Source: Butyrivibrio sp. NC2007
GTDB lineage: Bacteria > Bacillota > Clostridia > Lachnospirales > Lachnospiraceae
Assembly (NCBI RefSeq): GCF_000421405.1
Contig: NZ_ATWY01000010.1
Span: 84,619 to 148,618 of the forward strand
Length of the DNA stretch: 64,000 nt
Direction of reading: 5' to 3'
Shown: in pieces, positions 44,074-52,019 of the stretch
Layout: each line of letters opens with the position of its first letter
How positions within the stretch are numbered: position 1 is the stretch's first letter
Notes under the pieces: generated by a model
Seen by the model: only the letters and a program-made list of their open reading frames with translations
What the model was told of the DNA's origin: nothing
Database searches by the model: none
Translations under genes and position numbers: made by a program

Positions 44074-44490
44074 TCAATGCCCTTTATGTTTTTCTCTTCT
44101 CTTTTCCTGTTTTAGTTCAAACAAACGTTGATTCTCAGCTTCCTTTTGTTCGCGGCTTTTGCATTTCCGTTCCAGTTTATTCTGCTCCTGTTGTAATTTG
44201 AGAGCCTGCTGCGATTTAGTACCTATGCCAGTCTCCAGTATCTGCTTTTTCGCATCGCGCTGTGCCCTCTTGGGATTTTTCTTAGTTTCCTTTACAGTCG
44301 TTTCAATCTCCGGACTAAAATGCAGATGATAATAGTTCCGATTAATAAACTCCAGCACCTCTATGTCCTTTGGTTCAGCACCAAATGTCACTTTAGCTGC
44401 TGATAGTTTTTTATCGATAACCCTCTCGAATATGCCCACCCAGAATGGGTCTTCAAAATACACGATCAGCCTGCCACTTACTCTATCCAT
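44074..44490 (-). CDS. yjdF: YjdF/DUF2992 family protein
   Basis: A 138-residue basic protein. The N-terminal half (GRLIVYFEDPFWVGIFERV and KVTFGAEPKDIEVLEFIN) is the DUF2992 domain of Bacillus YjdF, and the C-terminal half is a Lys/Glu/Gln-rich coiled region. In Bacillus the family is linked to azaaromatic-compound sensing by the yjdF riboswitch; I do not see a convincing copy of that RNA in the 80 bases upstream. Function unknown. Confidence 0.85.
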   Translation of the reverse strand: MDRVSGRLIVYFEDPFWVGIFERVIDKKLSAAKVTFGAEPKDIEVLEFINRNYYHLHFSPEIETTVKETKKNPKRAQRDAKKQILETGIGTKSQQALKLQQEQNKLERKCKSREQKEAENQRLFELKQEKRREKHKGH

Positions 44491-44570
44491 TGTTAATCAT
44501 CTCTCGTATCAGAGCCTTCAATTTAGCCTCTGTACATTTATATGTAGTAGTGATCATACTTTATCATAGC

Positions 44571-44622
44571 AAAAGAAAACAGACCCAAATCACACTGATT
44601 TAGGTCTGTTTTTCACTGATTT
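44571..44622 (-). terminator. Palindromic terminator repeat, copy 4
   Basis: Stem AAAACAGACCT / GGGTCTGTTTTC on the minus strand, preceded by ATCAGTG and with ATCAGTG again in the loop. It begins at the stop codon of the GNAT gene at 44621. Confidence 0.83.
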
Positions 44623-45091
44623 AATTGATTTTCAGGTCTTTTGCCATCATGTATTCTGTGATTCCGGGACGGTACAGGTTTGGAATTTCTCCAACTTGCT
44701 GATAGCCGTTTCTTTCATAGAACCGCTTTGCTTCCGGATTATAATCCGCGACAACAAGGAAAAACTTGTCTGCCATTTCATACGCAATATTTTCAGAAAA
44801 ATCCAGCAGAGCCTTGCCGATTCCCTTGTTCCTGTATTCTTCCTTCACGGCGATGATGTGCAGGTATGGAAAACTGTGAAACGCTCCTTTGGGAATGATA
44901 TATGTAAAGCCAACGCATTCTTCACCGATGAACGCCACATACAAATTTTCTTGGCGAATCCCTTCAAGTATCGCGTCTTCCGCGCTTCCCGGTGATGAAA
45001 AGTATTTTTCGCCGAGCATTGACCGGCAAAGTGCGTCCCTGCAATCCTTCAGATGCTGTTCGCTTGCTTTTGTAACTGTTATCTCGTGCAT
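44621..45091 (-). CDS. GNAT family N-acetyltransferase
   Basis: A 156-residue acetyltransferase with LHIIAVKEEYRNKGIGKALLD (motif A) and KRFYERNGYQQVGEIPN. Substrate not known. ATG 45091 lies six bases after GGGGAGG; a longer frame overlaps the next gene and has no site. The stop codon abuts terminator repeat 4. Confidence 0.87.
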   Translation of the reverse strand: MHEITVTKASEQHLKDCRDALCRSMLGEKYFSSPGSAEDAILEGIRQENLYVAFIGEECVGFTYIIPKGAFHSFPYLHIIAVKEEYRNKGIGKALLDFSENIAYEMADKFFLVVADYNPEAKRFYERNGYQQVGEIPNLYRPGITEYMMAKDLKIN

Positions 45092-45092
45092 T

Positions 45093-45569
45093 CTAATCCT
45101 CCCCACTTGTCCAGGTCAGTTCTCCTCTATGTTTTGAATAGAATACAAACTCCTTATCGCGCTTTATTTCTTTATAGCCAAGCTTAGTATAAAAACTATT
45201 TGTCCTGACATTCCAAATAGGAGTATCCAGTGTATACTCTCTTACTTCTGGAAACATATTCTCCACTTTTCGCATAATAAAAAGCCCATACCCTTTTCGA
45301 AAATGCTCCGGTGCAACGAATATCCTGCCAACATTCAAAACATCATTTTCCAAAAAAAGGATTGCTCCGCCAACAATGAGTCCATCATCTGTCAATTTAT
45401 ACAAATGCCCCTGCCGTGCCATTTTCGTATGAAATTGTAATGACATATATCCGGGAGGTCCTCCCGGTGATTCCGCACCGATCAGTACATCACTGTCAAA
45501 TGCGCGCTTCGATATTCCATTCAATGAAAGCGCATCAGCAGTACTTGCCTTTAATAACTGTAAACTCAT
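45093..45569 (-). CDS. GNAT family N-acetyltransferase
   Basis: A 158-residue acetyltransferase with VGRIFVAPEHFRKGYGLFIM (motif A) and NSFYTKLGYKEIKRD. AAGGAG upstream of ATG 45569 overlaps the stop of the kinase remnant at 45579. It ends two bases before the next GNAT gene, so the two are cotranscribed. Substrate unknown. Confidence 0.86.
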   Translation of the reverse strand: MSLQLLKASTADALSLNGISKRAFDSDVLIGAESPGGPPGYMSLQFHTKMARQGHLYKLTDDGLIVGGAILFLENDVLNVGRIFVAPEHFRKGYGLFIMRKVENMFPEVREYTLDTPIWNVRTNSFYTKLGYKEIKRDKEFVFYSKHRGELTWTSGED

Positions 45570-45578
45570 ATTGACTCC

Positions 45579-45680
45579 TTAACTGACCAACATTCTGACT
45601 TTGAAGGTCTTTTCTTCAGCTATATATCTTATCTCGCTATCTGTTTTATTTATGAAATTCAGAACACTTCTGGTTCCTAT
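45579..45680 (-). pseudogene. Remnant of a GHKL sensor kinase, last 33 codons
   Basis: Translating the minus strand from 45680 gives GTRSVLNFINKTD, then EIRYIAEEKTFKVRMLVS and a stop. This clearly parallels the C-terminus of the kinase at 27547 (GTRSVLDFVKKTG and FKVRMLIG). The rest of the kinase is absent: the preceding GNAT gene ends at 45684, three bases away. It is a 3'-end fossil and shows that a second AgrC/LytS-like kinase once lay here. Confidence 0.8.
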
Positions 45681-45683
45681 CAA

Positions 45684-46115
45684 TTATTCGCAATACATAC
45701 ATATTGTTCCATTTGATAACTTAAATCCGTTCTTTTCGTAAAACTTAGCCGCTGGTGCATACTCGCTTGTATAAAGAACAATGCCTGCAAGTCCTTTTTC
45801 TTTACTGTAATTTTTGACCGCATTTAATAGTTGTTTACCTATTCCATGCCCTTGTCGTTCGGGAAGTACCGCCATCTCATTAATGTAAATTTCTTCTTTG
45901 CTTCCGGAAATTTTACAAAGCGCAAATATACAACCTAGCACTTCATCATTTTCTTCATAAACATATCCAACAAATCTTTTCTGTTCAAAAAAATCGCGAA
46001 GATATTCTGTTGCATTTTCTGCAGTCCAATCTATTCCCCAATGTTCCATGGGGAATGCTTTTGCATAAATCATGCCACATTGTGCTAAGTCAATGTTCTC
46101 CATAAGTCTAATCAT
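45684..46115 (-). CDS. GNAT family N-acetyltransferase
   Basis: A 143-residue acetyltransferase with EMAVLPERQGHGIGKQLLNAV (motif A) and AAKFYEKNGFKLSNG. ATG 46115 overlaps the end of the CPBP gene by four bases, so the two are coupled. The gene ends directly at the kinase remnant. Substrate unknown. Confidence 0.87.
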   Translation of the reverse strand: MIRLMENIDLAQCGMIYAKAFPMEHWGIDWTAENATEYLRDFFEQKRFVGYVYEENDEVLGCIFALCKISGSKEEIYINEMAVLPERQGHGIGKQLLNAVKNYSKEKGLAGIVLYTSEYAPAAKFYEKNGFKLSNGTICMYCE

Positions 46116-46996
46116 TTTGCTATACCACCATCAAATTCTAATTTATTGGTTTCTTTGCACAACCCCAGATTTGTCATAGCTTCCGGATTGTTCTCACTAA
46201 CTGCGATTTTTCTAAGAACTCTTTTGATAAAGGGCAGGAAAATAATTGAAATTGCCAGTAGAACAAGGCCTGTAATAAGCATTGAATTATCCTGAACTCT
46301 CTCCATTTCGGTTGCCTCAGCAAGATCCAGTCTCGCCGAATTTGCTGCCTTTTCCCCAAGAAGCAATATTATGAATCCCAAGCTGTTGATGATACTGTGC
46401 ATAATAACGGATGTCCAGATGCTGCCACTTGCATAATTTGCCAAAGCAAAAATGATTCCCAGAACAATTGCATAGCACATCTGATTGATGTTCAGATGAA
46501 TTATCCCAAACATGAGAGCTGAAATACATGTTGCCGTCAAAAGATATGTGACTTTTTTTAATCTGTTAAAACAAAATCCCCTTAGGGCTATCTCCTCACA
46601 GATTGATGCTGCTATTACCACAACAAAGAAAGAACCAAACAGTGATCCTGATGTCATTTCAGATGCAGCTTCTACCGCAGTGTTTGGAACAAATACCTGT
46701 GACAGGACATTAGCACTCCAGAATGGCGGCAAACTTAAAAGTGTCAGTCCAACAGTCAGTAGGACTGTTTTAGGTCTAATCTTGCGAAAGCCAAAACTCG
46801 TAACAAGGCTTTCTCCCTTCATCTTAGTGTAAATGATTGCCGGCAGCAAGATTCCTATTTCCATTACAGTTCCATATATAGCAAAAGGAATGTTTATTCC
46901 CTTATTGGGGAGAAAATCAAACAGTTTACTCAAAGCAAAATTTATTATGAGCATTACTATATAGGTAACTACAATTCCTATCGTTTCAATCTTCAT
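46112..46996 (-). CDS. CPBP family intramembrane metalloprotease
   Basis: A 294-residue membrane protein with about eight helices. The motifs CEEIALRGFCF (EExxxR), MFGIIHLNIN (FxxxH) and the later MHSIINSLG (HxxxN) mark the CPBP/Abi family. It is a second member in this window, not closely similar to the one at 40265. GGAGG precedes ATG 46996. It is coupled to a GNAT gene; a peptide-processing or immunity role is only inferred. Confidence 0.86.
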   Translation of the reverse strand: MKIETIGIVVTYIVMLIINFALSKLFDFLPNKGINIPFAIYGTVMEIGILLPAIIYTKMKGESLVTSFGFRKIRPKTVLLTVGLTLLSLPPFWSANVLSQVFVPNTAVEAASEMTSGSLFGSFFVVVIAASICEEIALRGFCFNRLKKVTYLLTATCISALMFGIIHLNINQMCYAIVLGIIFALANYASGSIWTSVIMHSIINSLGFIILLLGEKAANSARLDLAEATEMERVQDNSMLITGLVLLAISIIFLPFIKRVLRKIAVSENNPEAMTNLGLCKETNKLEFDGGIAK

Positions 46997-47025
46997 CTCT
47001 TTTTCCTCCCATCATTACGAGTACT

Positions 47026-47514
47026 CTATCTGCATTCTGCAAATGTCAACACATCACAGCCCTTTTGAGCATAGTAATCGTACATCTCAGGCAGCTTTCT
47101 CAAATCATAGCTTGTCACACAATCAGATATAACATGCACTTTGTATCCGCATTTTGCAAGGTTATAGCTTGTAGATTTCACACACCCTGTTGCATCAGCT
47201 CCAGCGATATAGAACTCTTTTATTTCATTATTTTCAATAAAGTTCGAAAACGCCTCACAGGTGAGTGCACTTGCTTTTGATTTTTCAAAAATATTCTCTG
47301 ATACTACATTTAATTCCGGGACCAGCTCAGCTCCCTTGCTGCCGGGTTTAAAGGTTCTTGTTTTCTCAGACAGATTAAAATGCTTTATATAGATTACGCG
47401 CATGTCATTTTCAGATGCCCAGTCAATAGCTGTATTTACACGCTCTATGATCAGTTTGTAGTTCTTCGTGATGTCATTCTGAAGGTCTATAACAACCAAT
47501 GCTTTGTTTTCCAT
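47026..47514 (-). CDS. Isochorismatase-family cysteine hydrolase
   Basis: A 162-residue cytoplasmic hydrolase. The catalytic triad positions appear as VVIDLQNDI (Asp), a lysine in the FEKSKASALTC segment, and the nucleophile Cys in AGADATGCVKSTSYNLAKCGY. Family members act on nicotinamide, isochorismate or other amides, and the substrate here is unknown. AAGGAG is about 12 bases before ATG 47514. Confidence 0.88.
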   Translation of the reverse strand: MENKALVVIDLQNDITKNYKLIIERVNTAIDWASENDMRVIYIKHFNLSEKTRTFKPGSKGAELVPELNVVSENIFEKSKASALTCEAFSNFIENNEIKEFYIAGADATGCVKSTSYNLAKCGYKVHVISDCVTSYDLRKLPEMYDYYAQKGCDVLTFAECR

Positions 47515-47631
47515 TTCTTATTTGATCTCCTTTATTCTCGGTTTTTGTTATGTTTACAGCATAACAGTTCAAAATCATCAAGTTCTCCATTTCACTGATT
47601 TGCATAAGTTTTACACTGATTTTGGAGTAAC

Positions 47632-47663
47632 AAAAAACACTACAGGCCACATAACCTGCAGTG
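47632..47663 (-). terminator. Rho-independent terminator of the GNAT gene at 47698
   Basis: On the minus strand CACTGCAGG and CCTGTAGTG form a 9-bp stem with one mismatch, followed by six T residues. Between it and the isochorismatase gene lie two ATCAGTG motifs with AAAA-rich tails (near 47593-47622) like those flanking the terminator repeats, but without the palindrome. Confidence 0.8.
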
Positions 47664-47697
47664 CTCATCATATCTCATTCACATATCATATTTCGTT

Positions 47698-48240
47698 TTA
47701 CTCTTGATCATTATTTAGCCCCTTCTCTTTTTCCCACTCTGTACGCGTAATAGCATATGCATAAGATATTTCATTCTTTGGATCAGGATATTCCTTCACT
47801 TTTTTCATGCCATTGGCCATCGCCGTTGAGTAGGAGCCGATATTTGTATACTTCATATAAGAGTAAATCTTCTCATAATCTGTATTCTCAAATGCCCAGT
47901 CTCTGCAAGCCCGCGCAGCTTCTTTTGCAAATCCCCGTCTCTGGTATTTCCTGTTAATGTGATAGCCTATTTCAGGTAGCAATTCTCCGTCAATATTCTG
48001 GATAGTAATACCACAATCGCCTATGAATTTCCCTGTATTTTTAAGTGTGACTGCCCATAATCCGAACCCATAAGTTTTATAATTATCAAGATTCCAGGTT
48101 ATCCACCCCATGGTTTTCTCTCTGTCAAACGGGGCCGGATAATGCTGCATAGTCTCAGGATCGGATAATATTTCATATAAGGCATCAAAGTCATCTACTG
48201 TGAATTCTCTGAGGATCAATCTTTCCGTTTCTATTTTCAT
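47698..48240 (-). CDS. GNAT family N-acetyltransferase (RimJ/RimL-like)
   Basis: A 180-residue acetyltransferase starting MKIETERLILREFTVDDFDA, typical of the RimJ/RimL/YdaF group, with IGYHINRKYQRRGFAKEAAR (motif A) and a C-terminal MANGMKKVKEY. GGGAGG is five bases before ATG 48240. Ribosomal-protein or small-molecule acetylation is possible. A hairpin terminator follows. Confidence 0.89.
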   Translation of the reverse strand: MKIETERLILREFTVDDFDALYEILSDPETMQHYPAPFDREKTMGWITWNLDNYKTYGFGLWAVTLKNTGKFIGDCGITIQNIDGELLPEIGYHINRKYQRRGFAKEAARACRDWAFENTDYEKIYSYMKYTNIGSYSTAMANGMKKVKEYPDPKNEISYAYAITRTEWEKEKGLNNDQE

Positions 48241-48263
48241 AGTAACCTCCCGGATCATTCATG

Positions 48264-48470
48264 CTAATCAATTATTTTATTTGGCCATTTACAGATTCCC
48301 ACCTCAAGAGCTCTTTCTTCCTTCAAATGAAAATCTGCATATTTACAATACCAGCAGCCCTTCAAGCTTGGAATTGCATCCTCTCTTGGGGTGTATGCAG
48401 GACAGATATCTTCCGGCCATACACTTCCATCTCTCTTGGGAATATCATAATTGTTTGTGTTTTTATCCAT
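48264..48470 (-). CDS. Small cysteine-rich protein, unknown
   Basis: A 68-residue cytoplasmic protein with four cysteines in a pattern that suggests metal binding: CPAY, then GCWYCKYADF and GICKWPNK. It is not a family I can name. ATG 48470 follows AAAGG by seven bases, and the gene begins 12 bases after the response regulator gene, so it is probably in the same transcript. Confidence 0.55.
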   Translation of the reverse strand: MDKNTNNYDIPKRDGSVWPEDICPAYTPREDAIPSLKGCWYCKYADFHLKEERALEVGICKWPNKIID

Positions 48471-48481
48471 AATTTTACCTT

Positions 48482-49231
48482 TCAAAACCTATAATCCATG
48501 TAACTATCCATAACCTCTGAGTACCTGCTCTTTGTAACAGGTATCTGTTCCCCGCCGCGAAGTGTAATATCTATCTTGGTCAATTTATCAATTGCTGCTA
48601 TGTTCACAGCTATTGATTCATGGCATCTTACAAAATCTTTACCGGAATGATTCTCTGAAAGATATTCTGCAAATCCTATCCTTAAGGTTGGTGTTGATAT
48701 GATTTCGCCATTATCCATGTGATATGAAACCACATGATTGCGATATTCTATATAAAGAATGTCACAAAGATGTAGAGTCTGTATACCACCCTTGATCTTT
48801 ATGCAAACGCTCTTATCACTCTCAATATCCACGCGAGAAATAGCCATATCTAGAGTTGAAAAGAACTTTTCCTTTTCAATAGGCTTCAAAATATAATTTA
48901 TAGGATTTACATCAAAAGACTCCAATGCATATGAGCTTTCAGAAGTTGCAAAAATAATCTGAGCATCGGGCTGATTCCACCGAAGTTCTCTGGCAGCCTG
49001 TATTCCTGTAACCATTGGCATAACAATATCCAGAATGTAAATATGAGGTCTATAATGCTCGCACTCCTCTATAAGTGTATCCGGATGATCAAATATCCTG
49101 ACCTGGGCTTTTATAGCGTTTTTCTTCAAATAGTCCTGAAGAAGAACATGTACCTTTTCCCGGTCAGACTTATCATCATCACATATAGCTATACGTAATT
49201 CAGAATTCTCAATAAAGTCCTTGTTTTCCAT
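48482..49231 (-). CDS. LytTR-family response regulator (AgrA/LytR-like)
   Basis: A 249-residue regulator. The receiver has AICDDDKSDREKV and the phospho-acceptor in YILDIVMPMVTG with a lysine in NYILKPIEKEKF. The C-terminal LytTR DNA-binding domain starts around SVCIKIKGGIQTLHLCDILYIE and includes DFVRCHESIAVNIAAIDKL. Such regulators pair with GHKL kinases, and none is adjacent now, but a kinase tail is at 45579 and an intact kinase is at 27547. ATG 49231 is close to a GGGGG stretch. Targets unknown. Confidence 0.88.
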   Translation of the reverse strand: MENKDFIENSELRIAICDDDKSDREKVHVLLQDYLKKNAIKAQVRIFDHPDTLIEECEHYRPHIYILDIVMPMVTGIQAARELRWNQPDAQIIFATSESSYALESFDVNPINYILKPIEKEKFFSTLDMAISRVDIESDKSVCIKIKGGIQTLHLCDILYIEYRNHVVSYHMDNGEIISTPTLRIGFAEYLSENHSGKDFVRCHESIAVNIAAIDKLTKIDITLRGGEQIPVTKSRYSEVMDSYMDYRF

Positions 49232-49293
49232 AAATCCCCCTGTCATAGCGTGATTATCTTTAACTACAACACATTATATCAAAGTCCTAAGCT

Positions 49294-49629
49294 TTATTTA
49301 CCTTCAAGTCTGCGCTTTGCATCAGGATTGTTGCTGATTATGTCAGAAAGCTTGGAACATGATGTCATTTCATTGCAGTCTCCGCAAGTAACAACCTTCC
49401 TGCCCAATGCACATTGCCTGATCTTACACAAAGACTGGCAAAAAGGCGTCTTCACTCCTGTAAGTCTGCAGCCTACGCAATTTATCATATCCTGGGTTAT
49501 CTCTACACCATTTAGCTTAGACCATTCTTCAGCAACCTTTGCTCTAAGCTCGTTGTCATCATTAACCGTTGCTATACGAGCTTCACACTGTTCACAATCA
49601 AGTCCGCAGAATGCGATATAATCGGTCAT
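49294..49629 (-). CDS. DUF3795 cysteine-rich protein
   Basis: A 111-residue protein with eleven cysteines. FCGLDCEQCEAR at the start and the later CVGCRLTG, FCQSLCKIRQCA and TCGDC motifs mark the DUF3795 zinc-binding family. Function is unknown; members often accompany acetyltransferases and methyltransferases in clostridial genomes. ATG 49629 has AGGAG seven bases upstream. The frame extends further upstream but without a ribosome binding site. Confidence 0.82.
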   Translation of the reverse strand: MTDYIAFCGLDCEQCEARIATVNDDNELRAKVAEEWSKLNGVEITQDMINCVGCRLTGVKTPFCQSLCKIRQCALGRKVVTCGDCNEMTSCSKLSDIISNNPDAKRRLEGK

Positions 49630-49679
49630 GGCCAATCTCCTTTTCCTAATATGTTTTTCTCTTCCTGTTTTACGCTGAT

Positions 49680-49838
49680 TCACCCCCAAAATACTACTTT
49701 ATATGTGGGGATGCAAACCGGCTGAAAAGGCAATACACCTGAATGTCTCTCAACCGTGTATCCCTGCTCTATCAAGGAATCTGCCCGTCTGTTCATTTCT
49801 TGTTCGCTATTACACATAATCTCATGTTTTCTTTTCAT
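49680..49838 (-). CDS. Small 52-residue protein, unknown
   Basis: A short frame with a strong ribosome binding site (AGAGGAG, six bases before ATG 49838). The sequence starts MKRKHEIMCNSEQEMNRRAD and ends FQPVCIPTYKVVFWG. No signal peptide or membrane helix. Not recognised; probably a real small gene because of the start signal and its position between gene units. Confidence 0.45.
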   Translation of the reverse strand: MKRKHEIMCNSEQEMNRRADSLIEQGYTVERHSGVLPFQPVCIPTYKVVFWG

Positions 49839-49916
49839 TTTTAACTCCTCTTTCAATAACCATACCAAAGCTTTACTTGATGCCATCCCCTTTCACACCC
49901 TAATCTATCACAACCC

Positions 49917-49963
49917 AAAACAGACCCTATCAGTTACACTGATAAAGGTCTGTTTTACACTTA
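49917..49963 (-). terminator. Palindromic terminator repeat, copy 5
   Basis: Stem AAAACAGACCT / GGGTCTGTTTT on the minus strand with TAAGTGT before it and TATCAGTG in the loop. Very close to copy 6, differing at few positions. Lies after the DUF998 gene. Confidence 0.84.
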
Positions 49964-49982
49964 CTTTATTTTATTTAGCAGA

Positions 49983-50606
49983 TCAGTCAAAACTCTTACC
50001 GAATTTCCCAAGCAACAAGAATGTTCCCAACACTGCGTTAAATGTTACTGCCGAAAAGGTACTGAATCTCTCAAACAATCCGAATACTGCCTTTGGCATG
50101 ATTCCCGTTCCGACAGGTCCAAGGAGCATCGCAGTAAGGCACACACATGCCCAGATAAAAAGAGACTTCATCCCCTCTTTTTTAGCTCCGATTATTGACA
50201 GGATAAGCGCTGCCAGAGAAAAGATCACCACTAGAGCAGTTACTATAAGGTGCATCACGTTCTGTGGATGACTACTGTCTGCATCTGCTACCCATGGAAA
50301 AAGTTTATATCCAACATCCGAAATCCATTCCATAGCAGCAAAGAAATATATTCCCAGCCTCAAAACCTTAGTCTTAAGATTCTGAGAAGCCACGCAGACG
50401 GCCATGATAGAAACCAGCCCGCACGGTCCATACAAGGCATTTAGCTGCCCGGCAAGCTCCGCAGATGGAGCTCCGACAGCACTTAGATCACTTACCGCCA
50501 TGCTAAGCCAGTCATATCCCGGATAAGCAAGAGGCGAAAACACAACCATCGCCGTATATGAAAGCAGACTGATTATTCCACATATACCAAGTTTTGTTAA
50601 TTTCAT
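49983..50606 (-). CDS. DUF998 membrane protein
   Basis: A 207-residue membrane protein with about six helices. The N-terminal pattern SYTAMVVFSPLAYPGYDWLS and MAVSDLSAVGAP is the DUF998 signature. Function unknown. It overlaps the upstream erythromycin-esterase gene by four bases, so the pair is coupled, and it is followed by terminator repeat 5. Confidence 0.84.
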   Translation of the reverse strand: MKLTKLGICGIISLLSYTAMVVFSPLAYPGYDWLSMAVSDLSAVGAPSAELAGQLNALYGPCGLVSIMAVCVASQNLKTKVLRLGIYFFAAMEWISDVGYKLFPWVADADSSHPQNVMHLIVTALVVIFSLAALILSIIGAKKEGMKSLFIWACVCLTAMLLGPVGTGIMPKAVFGLFERFSTFSAVTFNAVLGTFLLLGKFGKSFD

Positions 50607-51919
50607 AGTGTATCTCCTGTTTTGGGTCTTGTCTTAGTAGGATGCGCCTTGGAAACAAATATCATGGCGTCATAAGCTTCATGAGGATTTTTCCATTCTC
50701 TGTAAGTATATGGAATTGCTCTCATAACTATTCGGTTAATTCCTCCTATGGACTGATCTCCCAGACTTCCCATGAAAGTATAACCATTTATTTGTGCTGC
50801 TATACTTGAATCATCCGGAACTTTTGAAAAATCAAGCATACATATGTCGTTTCCACTCTTATATGCCGCTTTTGCCAAAGGATCATGCGAATAAACAGTG
50901 AATGTTGTACGCTGCTTCTCATTTTTTGGCAAATTGCAGGTTGTTTTATAAAAATCTGTTCCTATACTAAAGTACGCGTCACTACCAACCTTATCCGCTA
51001 GAATGTTTCCCATAACCTTATCATTTCCGCCACGGTACGTTCCAAATTGTTCCATATGACCGTTATGTCCACATATGAAGATCATCTTATTACCAAGCTG
51101 TTCTTCCTGAGCCAGAATCCACATAACATTCTCTGCCATTAAGGTATCACGAAGGCCAAATGAGCCATTGGGATTATTTTCATATTCGTCAAAGAGCTTG
51201 CTGTTTTGTATCAGCACATCTGCATAATGAGCTGCTGCCTGATCGTGATTTTCTAATAAAATATCTCGTACCTCTGAGAGTATTTTTTCTCTGTCTTCCC
51301 TGCTAAACTCATCTGAATAATCTACGCCATCCATTAGCTGATCAAGCCCAGCGGTACTGATTCCGTATTCTTTCAGAGCTTCAATGACATATCTTAACTC
51401 GTACTCTTTATCCTGCATGTCAAATCCATAGAATCGTATATCCTGTCCTTCTTTTGCCTTCTCATTGTAAGATTTCATCCAGGATATGAGATCTGCCATC
51501 TCATCTGTTCTGTAAATCTGAAATCCAAGAGTTTCGGTTGCTTCTTCCAAAGTTCCCTCCCCTCCATGGATGTAACGGTTTATAGCTTCACAGCCACCGG
51601 TGTCTGCTTCCAGAACAAATGCTCTTATTCCTTTGTTTTCTACCATGTCCTGAAATACAAGTTTCTTTAGTTCCTGAAACTCCTTGTTACCGTGTGTTGC
51701 TTCACCAAGCGCAACAATACGAGTACCTTCAGGAACATCTATACTGGGAAGTTCATCACCTGTGATTTTCTTTGCATACTTTGCAAATTCATCTATATCC
51801 GCGCTTTTCCCTGTACTAAATCCTCCTAAATGGGCATAGACCAGGCTACAGGTAACCATTATCAGTAATATCCCGGTAACAATGATCAATCTGATCAGTT
51901 TTCTATTTTTCTTTTCCAT
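50603..51919 (-). CDS. Erythromycin esterase-family protein, membrane-anchored
   Basis: A 438-residue protein. One N-terminal membrane helix (about 10-32) is followed by an erythromycin-esterase domain with the motif VALGEATHGNKEF (near residue 75; the His is catalytic in EreA/EreB), VLEADTGGCEAINRYIHGG and the later ICGHNGHMEQFGTYRGG. Members open macrolide lactones or hydrolyse other substrates; resistance here is only possible, not shown. ATG 51919 follows GGAGG by eight bases. It is coupled to DUF998. Confidence 0.86.
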   Translation of the reverse strand: MEKKNRKLIRLIIVTGILLIMVTCSLVYAHLGGFSTGKSADIDEFAKYAKKITGDELPSIDVPEGTRIVALGEATHGNKEFQELKKLVFQDMVENKGIRAFVLEADTGGCEAINRYIHGGEGTLEEATETLGFQIYRTDEMADLISWMKSYNEKAKEGQDIRFYGFDMQDKEYELRYVIEALKEYGISTAGLDQLMDGVDYSDEFSREDREKILSEVRDILLENHDQAAAHYADVLIQNSKLFDEYENNPNGSFGLRDTLMAENVMWILAQEEQLGNKMIFICGHNGHMEQFGTYRGGNDKVMGNILADKVGSDAYFSIGTDFYKTTCNLPKNEKQRTTFTVYSHDPLAKAAYKSGNDICMLDFSKVPDDSSIAAQINGYTFMGSLGDQSIGGINRIVMRAIPYTYREWKNPHEAYDAMIFVSKAHPTKTRPKTGDTL

Positions 51920-51956
51920 CACTATATCCTCCATTTCAAAAATACATTACCACAGC

Positions 51957-52005
51957 AAAAAACAGACCCTATCACTTACACTGATAAAGGTCTGTTTTAC
52001 ACTTA
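51957..52005 (-). terminator. Palindromic terminator repeat, copy 6
   Basis: Stem AAAACAGACCT / GGGTCTGTTTTTT on the minus strand, with TAAGTGT before and TATCAGTGTAAG in the loop. Nearly the same as copy 5, 2 kb away. Ends the GNAT gene at 52020. Confidence 0.85.
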
Positions 52006-52019
52006 ATTTTCGTTGCGAA

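Noticed and set aside
44491..44570. A yjdF riboswitch upstream of the YjdF-family gene
   Set aside because: I could not find the conserved stems or core of the yjdF RNA in the short upstream gap.
47474..47671. A 65-codon minus-strand frame overlapping the isochorismatase start
   Set aside because: It crosses a terminator hairpin, overlaps a well-supported gene and has no ribosome binding site.
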